This document shows, piece by piece, positions 8,453 to 15,976 of a stretch of 64,000 nt of DNA. Origin of the DNA: Rhodococcus maanshanensis NBRC 100610 (GTDB lineage: Bacteria; Actinomycetota; Actinomycetes; Mycobacteriales; Mycobacteriaceae); assembly GCF_001894865.1 (NCBI RefSeq), contig NZ_BCXA01000013.1, forward strand, positions 100,266 through 164,265, written 5' to 3'. Position 1 is the first letter of the stretch; the number at the start of each line of letters is the position of its first letter. Both the position numbers and the translations under genes were made by a program. The notes under the pieces are model-generated. The model was not told the origin of the DNA and made no database searches. It was given only the letters and a program-made list of their open reading frames with translations.

Positions 8453-8925
8453 TGATCCAGTGCTCCTGCCGTGAGTGCGGCCCGGTTGATCCGGGTGAGA
8501 ACGTCGTGAAGCTCCTCGAGCTCGGGTAGGCCGACGCCGAGGCGTGCCACCACCGCGGGCGGGATCAGTTCGGCCTCGGCGCGCAGGGCCCGCCCGGCCT
8601 CGGTCAGATCGACGACCAGCTGCCGCTCGTCCTCGCTGCTGCGGGACCTGGTGATCAGGCCCGACGACTCGAGCCGCTTGAGCAGCGGCGAGAGGGTCGG
8701 CGAATCGAGCTGCAGGGCGCTGCCGATCGCCTTCACCGACATCGGCGCCTCGCCCCAGAGTGCGAGCATCACCAGGTACTGCGGGTGCGTCAGGCCCATC
8801 GGTTCGAGCAGCGGGCGGTACACCGAGAGCACCGCGCGATTGGCGACGGCCAGCGCGAAGCAGACCTGGCGGTCGAGGGCGAGCGGGTCGACCCCGGTTG
8901 CCGGTGACTGTTCGACGGTGGACAT
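8449..8925 (-). CDS. MarR-family regulator, OhrR-like
   Basis: A 158-residue winged-helix MarR repressor. The N-terminal LDRQVCFAL places Cys22 at the position of the peroxide-sensing Cys of OhrR, and YRPLLEPMGLTHPQYLVML matches the OhrR dimer region. The wing region contains RSRSSEDERQLVVDLT. It may sense organic peroxides or reactive sulfur, but no ohr gene lies next to it. An imperfect palindrome at 8936-8956 just before its start is a candidate autoregulatory site. It forms an operon with the DUF5313 gene. Confidence 0.85.
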   Translation of the reverse strand: MSTVEQSPATGVDPLALDRQVCFALAVANRAVLSVYRPLLEPMGLTHPQYLVMLALWGEAPMSVKAIGSALQLDSPTLSPLLKRLESSGLITRSRSSEDERQLVVDLTEAGRALRAEAELIPPAVVARLGVGLPELEELHDVLTRINRAALTAGALDQ

Positions 8926-8935
8926 GTAGTAGAGC

Positions 8936-8956
8936 GTACACGAATAGATCGTGCAC
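8936..8956. promoter_or_regulatory. Candidate MarR/OhrR autoregulatory palindrome
   Basis: Arms GTACACGA and TCGTGCAC (7 of 8 pairs) around ATAGA, ending 11 bp before the MarR start codon. The position fits autorepression; the assignment is inferred from location only. Confidence 0.45.
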
Positions 8957-8967
8957 TAACTAACTTC

Positions 8968-9028
8968 GCCGAGTGTGCACCTGCCGGCTCGCCCTCTCGG
9001 GCGATGCCCCGGCAGGTGCACACTCGGC
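8968..9028. repeat. Perfect 20-bp-arm hairpin between cbiO and marR
   Basis: Arms GCCGAGTGTGCACCTGCCGG and its exact complement are separated by 21 bp that contain a smaller CGCCC-TCTC-GGGCG hairpin. It lies after cbiO and before marR on the same strand and could end cbiO transcription, though there is no T-run. It could also be a dispersed palindromic element, as other such families occur in this window. Confidence 0.7.
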
Positions 9029-9046
9029 AATCCCGGGGGCGGGCCG

Positions 9047-9802
9047 TCAGCCGCGCGGGACCTCGAAGCCCCACGGCAGCTCCAGCCGGTGGCGGCCCAG
9101 CAGCTCCGCGTCCGCGAGCAGCTCGAGGACCGGGTCGTCCGCGACCAGCCTGCCGTCGTCGATGATGACCGCGCGGTCGCACAGCTGTGCGGCGTAGGGC
9201 AGGTCGTGGGTGACCAGTATCAGGGTGGTGTCCAGCCCGAGCAGCACCTCGGCCAGCTCCCGGCGGGCCACCGGGTCGAGGTTCGCGGACGGCTCGTCGA
9301 GGACCAGCACGTCCGGCCTGCACGCCAGCACCGTGGCCAGCGCGACCCGCCGCCGCTGCCCGCCGGACAGGTGCGACGGTGACCGCTCGGCGTGTTCGCT
9401 CATGCCGACCGCGGCCAGCGCGTCGGTCACCCGCGCACGCAGCTCGTCGCCGGTGACGCCGAAGTTCGCCGGACCGAACGCGACGTCCTGCGCGACGGTC
9501 GGCATGAACAGTTGATCGTCCGGGTCCTGGAAGACGATCCCGACCCGGCGCCTGGCCTCGCGCAGGGTGCCCCGCTCGACCCGGGTGCCGCCGATCTCGA
9601 CGTGGCCCGCGGTGGGGGAGAGCACCCCGTTCAGCTGCAGCATGAGGGTGGTCTTGCCTGCGCCGTTGGGGCCGAGAAGCGCAATCCGCTCGCCGACAGC
9701 GACTTCCAGGTCGATTCCGCGCAGCGCGCCCCGGCCGTCGGGGTACGTGAAGCCCAGGTCGTGCGCGCGCACCGCGGCGGGCAATGCATCGCCCGGGCTC
9801 AT
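9047..9802 (-). CDS. cbiO: ECF transporter ATPase CbiO (cobalt/nickel)
   Basis: The 251-residue ATPase of an energy-coupling-factor transporter. Walker A GPNGAGKTT, Q-loop FQDPDDQLF, signature LSGGQRRR, Walker B VLVLDEPS and the switch His in VTHD are all present. The PDDQLF after the Q-loop is typical of the CbiO/EcfA group. Its ATG overlaps the cbiQ stop (ATGA). It would power metal uptake with CbiM, the PDGLE protein and CbiQ. Confidence 0.93.
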   Translation of the reverse strand: MSPGDALPAAVRAHDLGFTYPDGRGALRGIDLEVAVGERIALLGPNGAGKTTLMLQLNGVLSPTAGHVEIGGTRVERGTLREARRRVGIVFQDPDDQLFMPTVAQDVAFGPANFGVTGDELRARVTDALAAVGMSEHAERSPSHLSGGQRRRVALATVLACRPDVLVLDEPSANLDPVARRELAEVLLGLDTTLILVTHDLPYAAQLCDRAVIIDDGRLVADDPVLELLADAELLGRHRLELPWGFEVPRG

Positions 9803-10566
9803 CCGGCCACCGCCAGTGCCGTCAGGCAGACGGCCACCGCGCCGAGGGCGGGGGTGAGGCCGAGCAGCCAGCCGCGCGCGGTGGCCGCCGGCGCACCGAG
9901 ATCGGGCATCGCGCCGGTGAACCCGCGCGACGCCATCGCCAGGTGCACCCGCTCGCCGCGCTCGTAGGTCCGCAGGAACAGCCCGCCCACCCCGCGTGCG
10001 GTTGCGCCGATCTGGCGCAGGGTGCGTGGGTCGTCGCCGCGGGAGATCCGCGCGATCCGCATCCGGTTCGCCTCCGCGGCAAGTAGATCCACGTACCGCA
10101 GCATCAGGACGAGAACGGTGGTGACGAGGGCGGGCACCCGCAGTCGGGTCAGCCCCAGTGGCAGATCCGCGGTCCTGGTGGTGGCCGCCAACGTCAGTGA
10201 GGTGAGCACCCCGAGGGTGCCCTTGATGAGGATCCCCCATGCCGCGTACAGGCCCGCGACCGACAGCGACAGGCCGGCCCATCGCACGCGTTCGCCGCCC
10301 TCGCCGAACGGCAGCAACACCGCGAGCACGACGAACGGCGCCTCGATCAGCATCCGCGGCGCGATCCAGCGCAGCGGGATCCGGGCGATCTGCCACACCA
10401 CCAGCAGGACAACGGCATACAGGCCGAAGGCCCACATTTGTTCGCGCGGTGTCGCGACCACCGCGAACACCCCGACAACCGCCGCGACGATCTTCACCTC
10501 GACCGGCAATCGGTGTACCGGTGAGTCGTCCTCGCGGTAGAGCGGGTGCGTGTGACCGGCGCCCAC
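9799..10566 (-). CDS. cbiQ: ECF transporter transmembrane component CbiQ
   Basis: A 255-residue integral membrane T-component (CbiQ/EcfT family) coupling the ATPase to the substrate-binding module. Several hydrophobic helices are followed by the cytoplasmic coupling motif ERGERVHLAMASRGFTG, equivalent to the Ala-Arg-Gly motifs of EcfT. GTG 10566 is chosen because it lies 2 nt after the stop of the preceding gene and starts VGAGHTHPLYR. The end overlaps cbiO by 4 bp. Confidence 0.9.
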   Translation of the reverse strand: MGAGHTHPLYREDDSPVHRLPVEVKIVAAVVGVFAVVATPREQMWAFGLYAVVLLVVWQIARIPLRWIAPRMLIEAPFVVLAVLLPFGEGGERVRWAGLSLSVAGLYAAWGILIKGTLGVLTSLTLAATTRTADLPLGLTRLRVPALVTTVLVLMLRYVDLLAAEANRMRIARISRGDDPRTLRQIGATARGVGGLFLRTYERGERVHLAMASRGFTGAMPDLGAPAATARGWLLGLTPALGAVAVCLTALAVAG

Positions 10567-10568
10567 CG

Positions 10569-10910
10569 TCAGGTCCTGCGGTTCGAGCGCGCGATCAGCC
10601 AGAACAGTCCACCGGCGACCGCGAATGTCGCGGTAGCGCCGAGGATCCCGGCGATCCCGGACAGGCTGTCGTTGCCCGCGACGGCATAGTCTGCGAGCGG
10701 GGCGTCGGCGAGGTGGTGTTCGCCCGCGTTCTGCGCGATGCAGTCGCCGGTCAGTTCCTCGCCCTCCGCCGTCTCGACGACCGTGCACCCGCGCAGCGTG
10801 GTCGAGTCCAGCCCGTCGGGGCTGGCGCTGGCGAGATAGCTGACCGCGCCGGCGACGAGCAGGGCGACGACGGCGAAACCGACAAGGAACCAAGACCTTC
10901 GGGTCGTCAT
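10569..10910 (-). CDS. PDGLE-domain protein (CbiN/NikN-like) of the metal ECF system
   Basis: A 113-residue protein with one N-terminal and one C-terminal transmembrane helix and an extracellular loop containing ASPDGLDSTTLRG, the PDGLE motif seen in accessory components of cobalt/nickel ECF transporters. It starts at ATG 10910, overlapping the cbiM stop (ATGA). It probably assists metal loading by CbiM. Confidence 0.82.
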   Translation of the reverse strand: MTTRRSWFLVGFAVVALLVAGAVSYLASASPDGLDSTTLRGCTVVETAEGEELTGDCIAQNAGEHHLADAPLADYAVAGNDSLSGIAGILGATATFAVAGGLFWLIARSNRRT

Positions 10911-11584
10911 GTCGGTACCTCCGCGGTCCGTCGGGGCGCGGTGCGCAGCAGGTACACCAGGTCGGGCCGGGCCCTGGAGACCGCGACCACGGTGAGCGCG
11001 GTGATCAGCCCCTCGCCGATGCCGATCAGGGTGTGGGTGCCGAGCATGTACCAGGCGACTGTGCCGAGCGAGGTCTGTCCGGCGCCGCCGAGCGCGTACT
11101 CGAGCAGGAACCCGGACGCGGCCGCCAGTGTGTTCGCCAGCGCGGCAACGAAAGCCAGTACGGCCAGGCCTGAGTCGCCGAACCCGCGGAGTAGTGGCCG
11201 CAGCGCGACGGCCACCGCGTAGCCGACCCCGACTCCGATCAGTGCCATGTTGGTGATGTTGGTGCCGAGCGCGGTGAGGCCGCCATCCGCGAAGAGCAGT
11301 GCCTGCACCACGAGCACGATCGCCACGCACAGCGCGCCGGTGTAGGGGCCGACCAGTATGGCGGCGAGGGCGCCGCCGAGCAGGTGGCCGCTGGCGCCGG
11401 GCAGGATCGGGAAGTTCACCATCTGCACCGCGAAGATGAACGCGGCGACCAGGCCGGCCATCGGAGCGGTCCGCTCGTCGAGCTCGGTGCGGGCCTTCCA
11501 TGCGGCCACGGCGACGCCCGCGACCGCGACGACTCCGAACAGCAGCGAGGTCGGTGCGTCCACCAGGCCGTCGCTCATGTGCAT
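10907..11584 (-). CDS. cbiM: ECF substrate-binding membrane protein CbiM/NikM
   Basis: The S-component of the cobalt/nickel transporter, 225 residues from ATG 11584. In this family the free N-terminus and His2 bind the metal, and here the protein would begin [11 protein letters not shown], so this start is preferred over ATG 11635 although no clear Shine-Dalgarno sequence precedes it. [14 protein letters not shown] carries the conserved His of the second metal-binding segment. Metal specificity (Co versus Ni) cannot be decided. I see no cobalamin riboswitch in the short upstream gap. Confidence 0.88.
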   Translation of the reverse strand: MHMSDGLVDAPTSLLFGVVAVAGVAVAAWKARTELDERTAPMAGLVAAFIFAVQMVNFPILPGASGHLLGGALAAILVGPYTGALCVAIVLVVQALLFADGGLTALGTNITNMALIGVGVGYAVAVALRPLLRGFGDSGLAVLAFVAALANTLAAASGFLLEYALGGAGQTSLGTVAWYMLGTHTLIGIGEGLITALTVVAVSRARPDLVYLLRTAPRRTAEVPT

Positions 11585-11653
11585 CGCCAGGAGGGCGTCG
11601 TTCGGGCTGTTCACGAGCGGAGCATAACCAGACATATCGACAATTGCTCAGTT

Positions 11654-11665
11654 GTTCAAATGAAC
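11654..11665. promoter_or_regulatory. Short inverted repeat upstream of cbiM
   Basis: GTTCA-AA-TGAAC lies about 70 bp before the chosen cbiM start in a locally AT-richer stretch. It could bind a metal-responsive regulator, but the arms are short. Confidence 0.25.
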
Positions 11666-11688
11666 GTAACAAGGGGCCCGCGGCCCGC

Positions 11689-12384
11689 TCACTGCAGATC
11701 GGCCACCGGGGTGGACGGCTCGATCCGAATGTCGAGCCGGCGGAGGTTGCCGTCGAGCACCTGCCAGATGGACACCTCGAGGAAGCTTGCGAGTTCCTCC
11801 GCGGTCAACGCGTGTTGTGGATTGCTCAGCCACCGGTTGACGCTGACGTCGACCAGCCCGATCAGCCCGAAGGCCAGCGTCTCGGACAGCTCGGTTCCCT
11901 TGCCGAGCTTGGTCAGGATCGCCTCGAGCAGCGCGGTGATCTGCAGCGCGATGGCGGTCTTGGTGCCGGTGACCACCCTGGAGCCGGTGGTCCGGTGGCT
12001 GGGGGAGCCGGTGCCGAGGAACTGGTGCAGGCGCGGGAAGTCGACGATCCAGCGGAGATAGGTCTCGACGGCGTGCGCGATGGTCTCGCCGACCGTGCCC
12101 TCGGGCAGCAGGGCGGGCGCCACGAACTGCATGAGTCGCTCGATGATCCGCGCCCGGAGCTGTTCGTCGAGGTCGCCGCGGTCCTTGAAGATCCGGTACA
12201 CCACCGAGCGCGGGACCCCGGCCCGCTCGGCGATCTGCTTCACCCCGATGTCGGAGCCGCCCTCGTTGATGGCGTCCATGGCGGCCTCGAGGATCCGGTC
12301 GCGGCGATCCGCCTTGTGGTCGTCCCACCGGGTGGCGCGACCGTCCGGTCCTTGGCGCGTAACGGCGTCGACTCGTTCTGGCAT
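11689..12384 (-). CDS. TetR-family regulator divergent from the thiolase operon
   Basis: A TetR repressor of about 231 residues. The helix-turn-helix [26 protein letters not shown] is clear near the N-terminus, preceded by an Arg/Asp-rich extension. Two starts are possible: ATG 12384 with GGGG just upstream, or ATG 12402. It is transcribed away from the acyl-CoA catabolic operon, and the shared gap holds a 10-bp-arm palindrome wrapped around the operon -10 box. It is therefore the likely repressor of that operon, with an acyl-CoA-type ligand as a guess. Confidence 0.85.
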   Translation of the reverse strand: MPERVDAVTRQGPDGRATRWDDHKADRRDRILEAAMDAINEGGSDIGVKQIAERAGVPRSVVYRIFKDRGDLDEQLRARIIERLMQFVAPALLPEGTVGETIAHAVETYLRWIVDFPRLHQFLGTGSPSHRTTGSRVVTGTKTAIALQITALLEAILTKLGKGTELSETLAFGLIGLVDVSVNRWLSNPQHALTAEELASFLEVSIWQVLDGNLRRLDIRIEPSTPVADLQ

Positions 12385-12409
12385 CGGCCCCACGATACCC
12401 ATCGAGTGA

Positions 12410-12448
12410 TTGACGGGACATCCTGTCTCACTTACTTTAGTGAGACAG
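12410..12448 (+). promoter_or_regulatory. Thiolase-operon promoter with operator centred on the -10
   Basis: TTGACG (12410-12415), 17 bp, TACTTT (12433-12438). The perfect arms CTGTCTCACT (12423-12432) and AGTGAGACAG (12439-12448) exactly flank the -10 hexamer. A bound repressor would block polymerase at this promoter and probably at the divergent TetR promoter. Confidence 0.7.
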
Positions 12449-12489
12449 CGTGTCGCAGACAGATTTGTCACTCTCACTCAGGAGTTCAG

Positions 12490-13680
12490 ATGGGCAACAG
12501 GGTTTTCGTCGTCGGGGTCGGCATGACGAAGTTCGAAAAGCCGGGGGCCCGCGAGTGGGACTACCCCGACATGGCGCGCGAGGCCGGGACAAAGGCGCTC
12601 GAGGACGCGGGCATCGACTACCGCCAGGTGGAGCAGGCCTACGTCGGCTACGTCTACGGCGAGTCCACCTCCGGCCAGCGGGCCGTGTACGAGCTGGGCC
12701 TGACCGGCATCCCGATCGTCAACGTCAACAACAACTGTTCGACGGGTTCGACCGCGCTGTACCTGGCGACCCAGGCCGTCAAGAGCGGACAGGCCGACTG
12801 CACCCTCGCGCTCGGCTTCGAGAAGATGCAGGCCGGCTCGCTCGGCACCACCTACGACGACCGCGAGCAGCCGATGATGCGGCACCTGCTCGCGCTTGCC
12901 GAGCTGCAGGAGTTCGCGATGCCCCCCGCGCCGTACATGTTCGGCGCCGCGGGCAAGGAACACATGGAGCGCTACGGCACCACCGAGGAGCACTTCGCCA
13001 AGATCGGCGTCAAGAACCACAAGCACTCGATGAACAACCCGTACGCCCAGTTCCAGGACGAGTACACGCTCGAGGAGATCCTCGCCTCGAAGCGGATCTA
13101 CGGCCCGTTGACCAAGCTGCAGTGCTCGCCGACCTCGGACGGATCCGGCGCGGTGATCGTGGCCAGTGAGGCGTTCGTGGACGAGCACGGTCTCGCGGGC
13201 CAGGCCGTCGAGATCGTCGGTCAGGCGATGGTCACCGACATGGAGTCCACCTTCGCCGACAGGAGTGCGATCAGCCGCGTCGGCGCCGACATGACCCGTG
13301 TCGCCGCCCGAAAGGTGTACGAACAGGCAGGCATCGACGCCACCGACGTCGACGTCATCGAGCTGCACGACTGCTTCTCGACCAACGAGCTGCTCACCTA
13401 CGAGGCGCTCGGCCTGTGCCCGGAGGGCGACGGCGGCAAGCTCGTCGATGCCGGCGCGACGACCTACGGCGGTCAGTGGGTGGTCAACCCGTCCGGCGGC
13501 CTGATCTCCAAGGGGCATCCCCTCGGCGCGACCGGGCTCGCCCAGTGCAGCGAGCTCACCTGGCAGCTGCGCGGCACCGCGGACGCCCGCCAGGTCGACG
13601 GTGCGACGGTCGCGCTGCAGCACAACATCGGTCTCGGCGGCGCGGTGGTCGTGACCGCCTACCGGCCCGCCGAGCGCTGA
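12490..13680 (+). CDS. SCP-x-type thiolase (lipid-transfer protein Ltp family)
   Basis: A 396-residue thiolase of the SCP2-thiolase/Ltp group, expected to cleave 3-ketoacyl-CoA or run a related retro-Claisen step. The nucleophile is Cys83 in [15 protein letters not shown] and GHPLGATG supply the remaining active-site loops. A CAGGAG ribosome site precedes ATG 12490. It is the first gene of a co-directional group with SRPBCC, double-hotdog hydratase, SDR and acyl-CoA dehydrogenase genes, a full beta-oxidation-like set. Similar in organisation to M. tuberculosis ltp genes (from memory). Confidence 0.88.
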   Translation: MGNRVFVVGVGMTKFEKPGAREWDYPDMAREAGTKALEDAGIDYRQVEQAYVGYVYGESTSGQRAVYELGLTGIPIVNVNNNCSTGSTALYLATQAVKSGQADCTLALGFEKMQAGSLGTTYDDREQPMMRHLLALAELQEFAMPPAPYMFGAAGKEHMERYGTTEEHFAKIGVKNHKHSMNNPYAQFQDEYTLEEILASKRIYGPLTKLQCSPTSDGSGAVIVASEAFVDEHGLAGQAVEIVGQAMVTDMESTFADRSAISRVGADMTRVAARKVYEQAGIDATDVDVIELHDCFSTNELLTYEALGLCPEGDGGKLVDAGATTYGGQWVVNPSGGLISKGHPLGATGLAQCSELTWQLRGTADARQVDGATVALQHNIGLGGAVVVTAYRPAER

Positions 13681-13730
13681 CCGTTCCTTCTCGTCCGATT
13701 CAACATTCCTCGTATGCAAGGAGTTTCACC

Positions 13731-14162
13731 ATGGCTTCCGTTTCCGTCTCCGCTGACCTGCCCGCCGCCCCCGAGAAGACCTGGGAGGCGCTCTCCGACC
13801 TGTCCCGTTGGGAGGAATGGCTGACCATCCACCAGAGCTGGAAGAGCGAGCTGCCCACCGAGGTCGCGCTCGGCGCGACCTTCACCGAGGTCGTCTCGGT
13901 GATGGGTATGGCCAACAAGATCGAGTGGACCGTCACCGAGGTCGACGCGCCGAACCTGGTCAAGATCGCGGGCACCGGCATGGCGGGCGTCACCGTCGAG
14001 TTCACGCTCAAGGTCGAGCCTGAGGGCGCGGGCTCCACGGCGACCATCGACGCGAGCTTCAAGGGCGCCATGATCGTCGGGCCCATCGGCAAGGCCGTCG
14101 CGAAGAATGCCGCAGCGGACCTCGAGGCGTCGCTCGCGAAGTTCGCCGAGCTGGTCGGCTAG
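13731..14162 (+). CDS. SRPBCC (START-like) family protein
   Basis: A 143-residue single-domain SRPBCC protein with the usual N-terminal strand and helix (APEKTWEALSDLSRWEEWL), central beta sheet and C-terminal helix. Such proteins bind hydrophobic ligands or act as cyclases. Its place inside an acyl-CoA degradation operon suggests lipid or CoA-ester binding or chaperoning. Start ATG 13731 follows AAGGAG. No catalytic residues can be assigned. Confidence 0.75.
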   Translation: MASVSVSADLPAAPEKTWEALSDLSRWEEWLTIHQSWKSELPTEVALGATFTEVVSVMGMANKIEWTVTEVDAPNLVKIAGTGMAGVTVEFTLKVEPEGAGSTATIDASFKGAMIVGPIGKAVAKNAAADLEASLAKFAELVG

Positions 14163-14169
14163 GCGCGAC

Positions 14170-15054
14170 ATGACCACGCCTACCGTTGATTTCGATACTT
14201 CGGGGCTCGGTGTCTGGACGGACGAGGAGCGCTTCGAGGTCACCGCCGAGCGGATCGCCGAGTACGCCGCGGCCACCAACGACCCGATCGAGCGGCACCT
14301 GCTCGGGGAGATCGCTCCGCCGGTGTTCGCGGTGGTGCCCGCCTTCTTCTCGATGGCCCCCGCGGCCCTGTCGGTGGCGCCGGTCGAGCTGTTGATGAAG
14401 CTGGTGCACGGCGAGCAGGATTTCCACTTCCACCGCCCGATCTACCCCGGCGACACACTGGCGGTGCGTGCCAAGCCGATCGGATTCGAGGGCAGGGAGA
14501 ACGGCTCGACCGTGGTCGTGTACGTCGAGACCCGCACGGATGCCGGGGAACTGGTGAACGAGCAGTGGATGACCGCCTTCTTCCGGAAGGTCGATGCGGG
14601 CCCCGGCCTCGGGGACAAGGCGCCCGGCCACCGGTTCGACGAGTCGCTGCGCGAGCAGGCCCCGGCGGCCCGGCTGCTCCAGCACATCGACAGGGACCAG
14701 ACGTTCCGCTACTCGCCCGCCTCGGGGGATCCGATGCCGATCCACCTGGACGACGAGATCGCCAAGATGTCGGGTCTGCCAGGGATCATCAACCACGGCC
14801 TGTGCACGATGGCCTTCACCTCCTGGGGTGCGCTGACCGAGCTGGCCGACGGCAGGACCGAGCGGCTCAAGCGGCTCGCGGTCCGGTTCGCCAAGCCGGT
14901 GCTGCCCGAGCAGGACATCGTCACCCGCTTCTGGGCCGTGAGTCCTTCTGGTCCTCCTGCGGGCCACAAGGACTCACGGGCGTATGCCTACGAGACCACC
15001 GTCAGCGACGACCTGGTGATCAAGGACGGCCTCGCCGTCATCTCCGACAACTGA
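14170..15054 (+). CDS. Double-hotdog MaoC-like (R)-enoyl-CoA hydratase
   Basis: A 294-residue double-hotdog hydratase that would add water to enoyl-CoA. The N-terminal hotdog has the FAS1-type dehydratase look (ATNDPIERHL). The C-terminal hotdog carries the hydratase-2 motif SGDPMPIHLDDE with GIINHGLCTMAF. ATG 14170 lies 8 nt after the SRPBCC stop. Residues about 257-271 (AVSPSGPPAGHKDSR) are encoded by a 44-bp palindromic element also found at 39304-39347, so this segment looks like an in-frame insertion in a loop before the final strand. Confidence 0.8.
   Translation: MTTPTVDFDTSGLGVWTDEERFEVTAERIAEYAAATNDPIERHLLGEIAPPVFAVVPAFFSMAPAALSVAPVELLMKLVHGEQDFHFHRPIYPGDTLAVRAKPIGFEGRENGSTVVVYVETRTDAGELVNEQWMTAFFRKVDAGPGLGDKAPGHRFDESLREQAPAARLLQHIDRDQTFRYSPASGDPMPIHLDDEIAKMSGLPGIINHGLCTMAFTSWGALTELADGRTERLKRLAVRFAKPVLPEQDIVTRFWAVSPSGPPAGHKDSRAYAYETTVSDDLVIKDGLAVISDN
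14936..14979 (+). repeat. Palindromic element family 1, copy in hydratase gene
   Basis: A 44-bp element with arms CCGTGAGTCCTTCTGG and CCACAAGGACTCACGG (15 of 16 pairs). Its reverse-complement relative at 39304-39347 matches at 38 of 44 positions, including the non-palindromic centre. This copy is fully within the double-hotdog gene and keeps its reading frame. Confidence 0.8.
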
Positions 15055-15093
15055 GTCGGAACAACGACTTTCATGGACCAAGGAGTAGTAACT

Positions 15094-15963
15094 ATGGGAA
15101 CCCTGGACGGACGGGTGGCGATCGTCACCGGCGCGGGCCGCGGCATCGGGCGCGAGCACGCCCTGCTCTTCGCTGCCGAGGGCGCCAGCGTCGTGGTGAA
15201 CGATCTCGGCGGTGCCAACGACGGCTCCGGCTCCGATGCCGGACCGGCGCAGCAGGTCGTCGACGAGATCGTCGCGGCGGGCGGCAGGGCAGTCGCGAAC
15301 ACCGACAACGTCGCGAGCTGGGAGGGCGCCAAGGCGCTGGTCGATCAGGCCGTGGACGAGTTCGGCGGCCTCGACGTGCTGGTCAACAATGCGGGCATCC
15401 TGCGCGACGCCTTCATCGCGGGCATGGAGGAGAGCCAGTGGGACGCGGTCATCGCCGTCCACCTCAAGGGCCATGCCGCCACCCTGCACCACGCCGCCGC
15501 GTACTGGAAGGCGCGGACCAAGGCGGGCAAGACCGTCAACGCCTCCGTCGTCAACACCTCGTCCGCGTCCGGCACGTTCATGCCGAACGCCGGACAGGGC
15601 AACTACGGCGCGGCAAAGGCAGGCATCGCCGCGCTGACGCTGGTCGCCGCGGACGAGCTCGAGCGTTACGGCGTGCGGGTCAACGCGATCGCCCCGATCG
15701 CGCGCACCCGGCTGACGCTGGCGACCCCGGGCATGGGAGCGCTGTTCGCGGCCGAGGTCCCCGAGGGCGAGTTCGACGCGTTCGCCCCTGCGAACATCTC
15801 CCCGCTGGTGGCCCGCCTCGCCTCGGCCGAGTGCAAGCTCACGGGCAAGGTCTACGCGGTCCAGGGCGGCGGCATCACCGAGCTGGGTGGCTGGCACGAC
15901 GTGAACACCATCGAGTCCGAGGGCCCGTGGACCATCGCCGATCTCGCGAACCGGCTCGGCTGA
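15094..15963 (+). CDS. SDR-family 3-hydroxyacyl-CoA dehydrogenase
   Basis: A 289-residue short-chain dehydrogenase resembling the MFE-2/17beta-HSD4 dehydrogenase domain. The cofactor motif is TGAGRGIG, the acidic NDLGG that follows favours NAD, and the active site shows NTSSASG and NYGAAKAG (Tyr and Lys). It would oxidise the 3-hydroxyacyl-CoA made by the upstream hydratase. ATG 15094 has AAGGAG 8 nt before it; an upstream in-frame ATG at 15073 is less well placed. Confidence 0.87.
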   Translation: MGTLDGRVAIVTGAGRGIGREHALLFAAEGASVVVNDLGGANDGSGSDAGPAQQVVDEIVAAGGRAVANTDNVASWEGAKALVDQAVDEFGGLDVLVNNAGILRDAFIAGMEESQWDAVIAVHLKGHAATLHHAAAYWKARTKAGKTVNASVVNTSSASGTFMPNAGQGNYGAAKAGIAALTLVAADELERYGVRVNAIAPIARTRLTLATPGMGALFAAEVPEGEFDAFAPANISPLVARLASAECKLTGKVYAVQGGGITELGGWHDVNTIESEGPWTIADLANRLG

Positions 15964-15976
15964 GGGCGGGAACATC

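Noticed and set aside
11585..11688. Cobalamin riboswitch upstream of cbiM
   Set aside because: The gap to the neighbouring TetR gene is about 100 bp, too short, and no B12-box-like sequence was seen.
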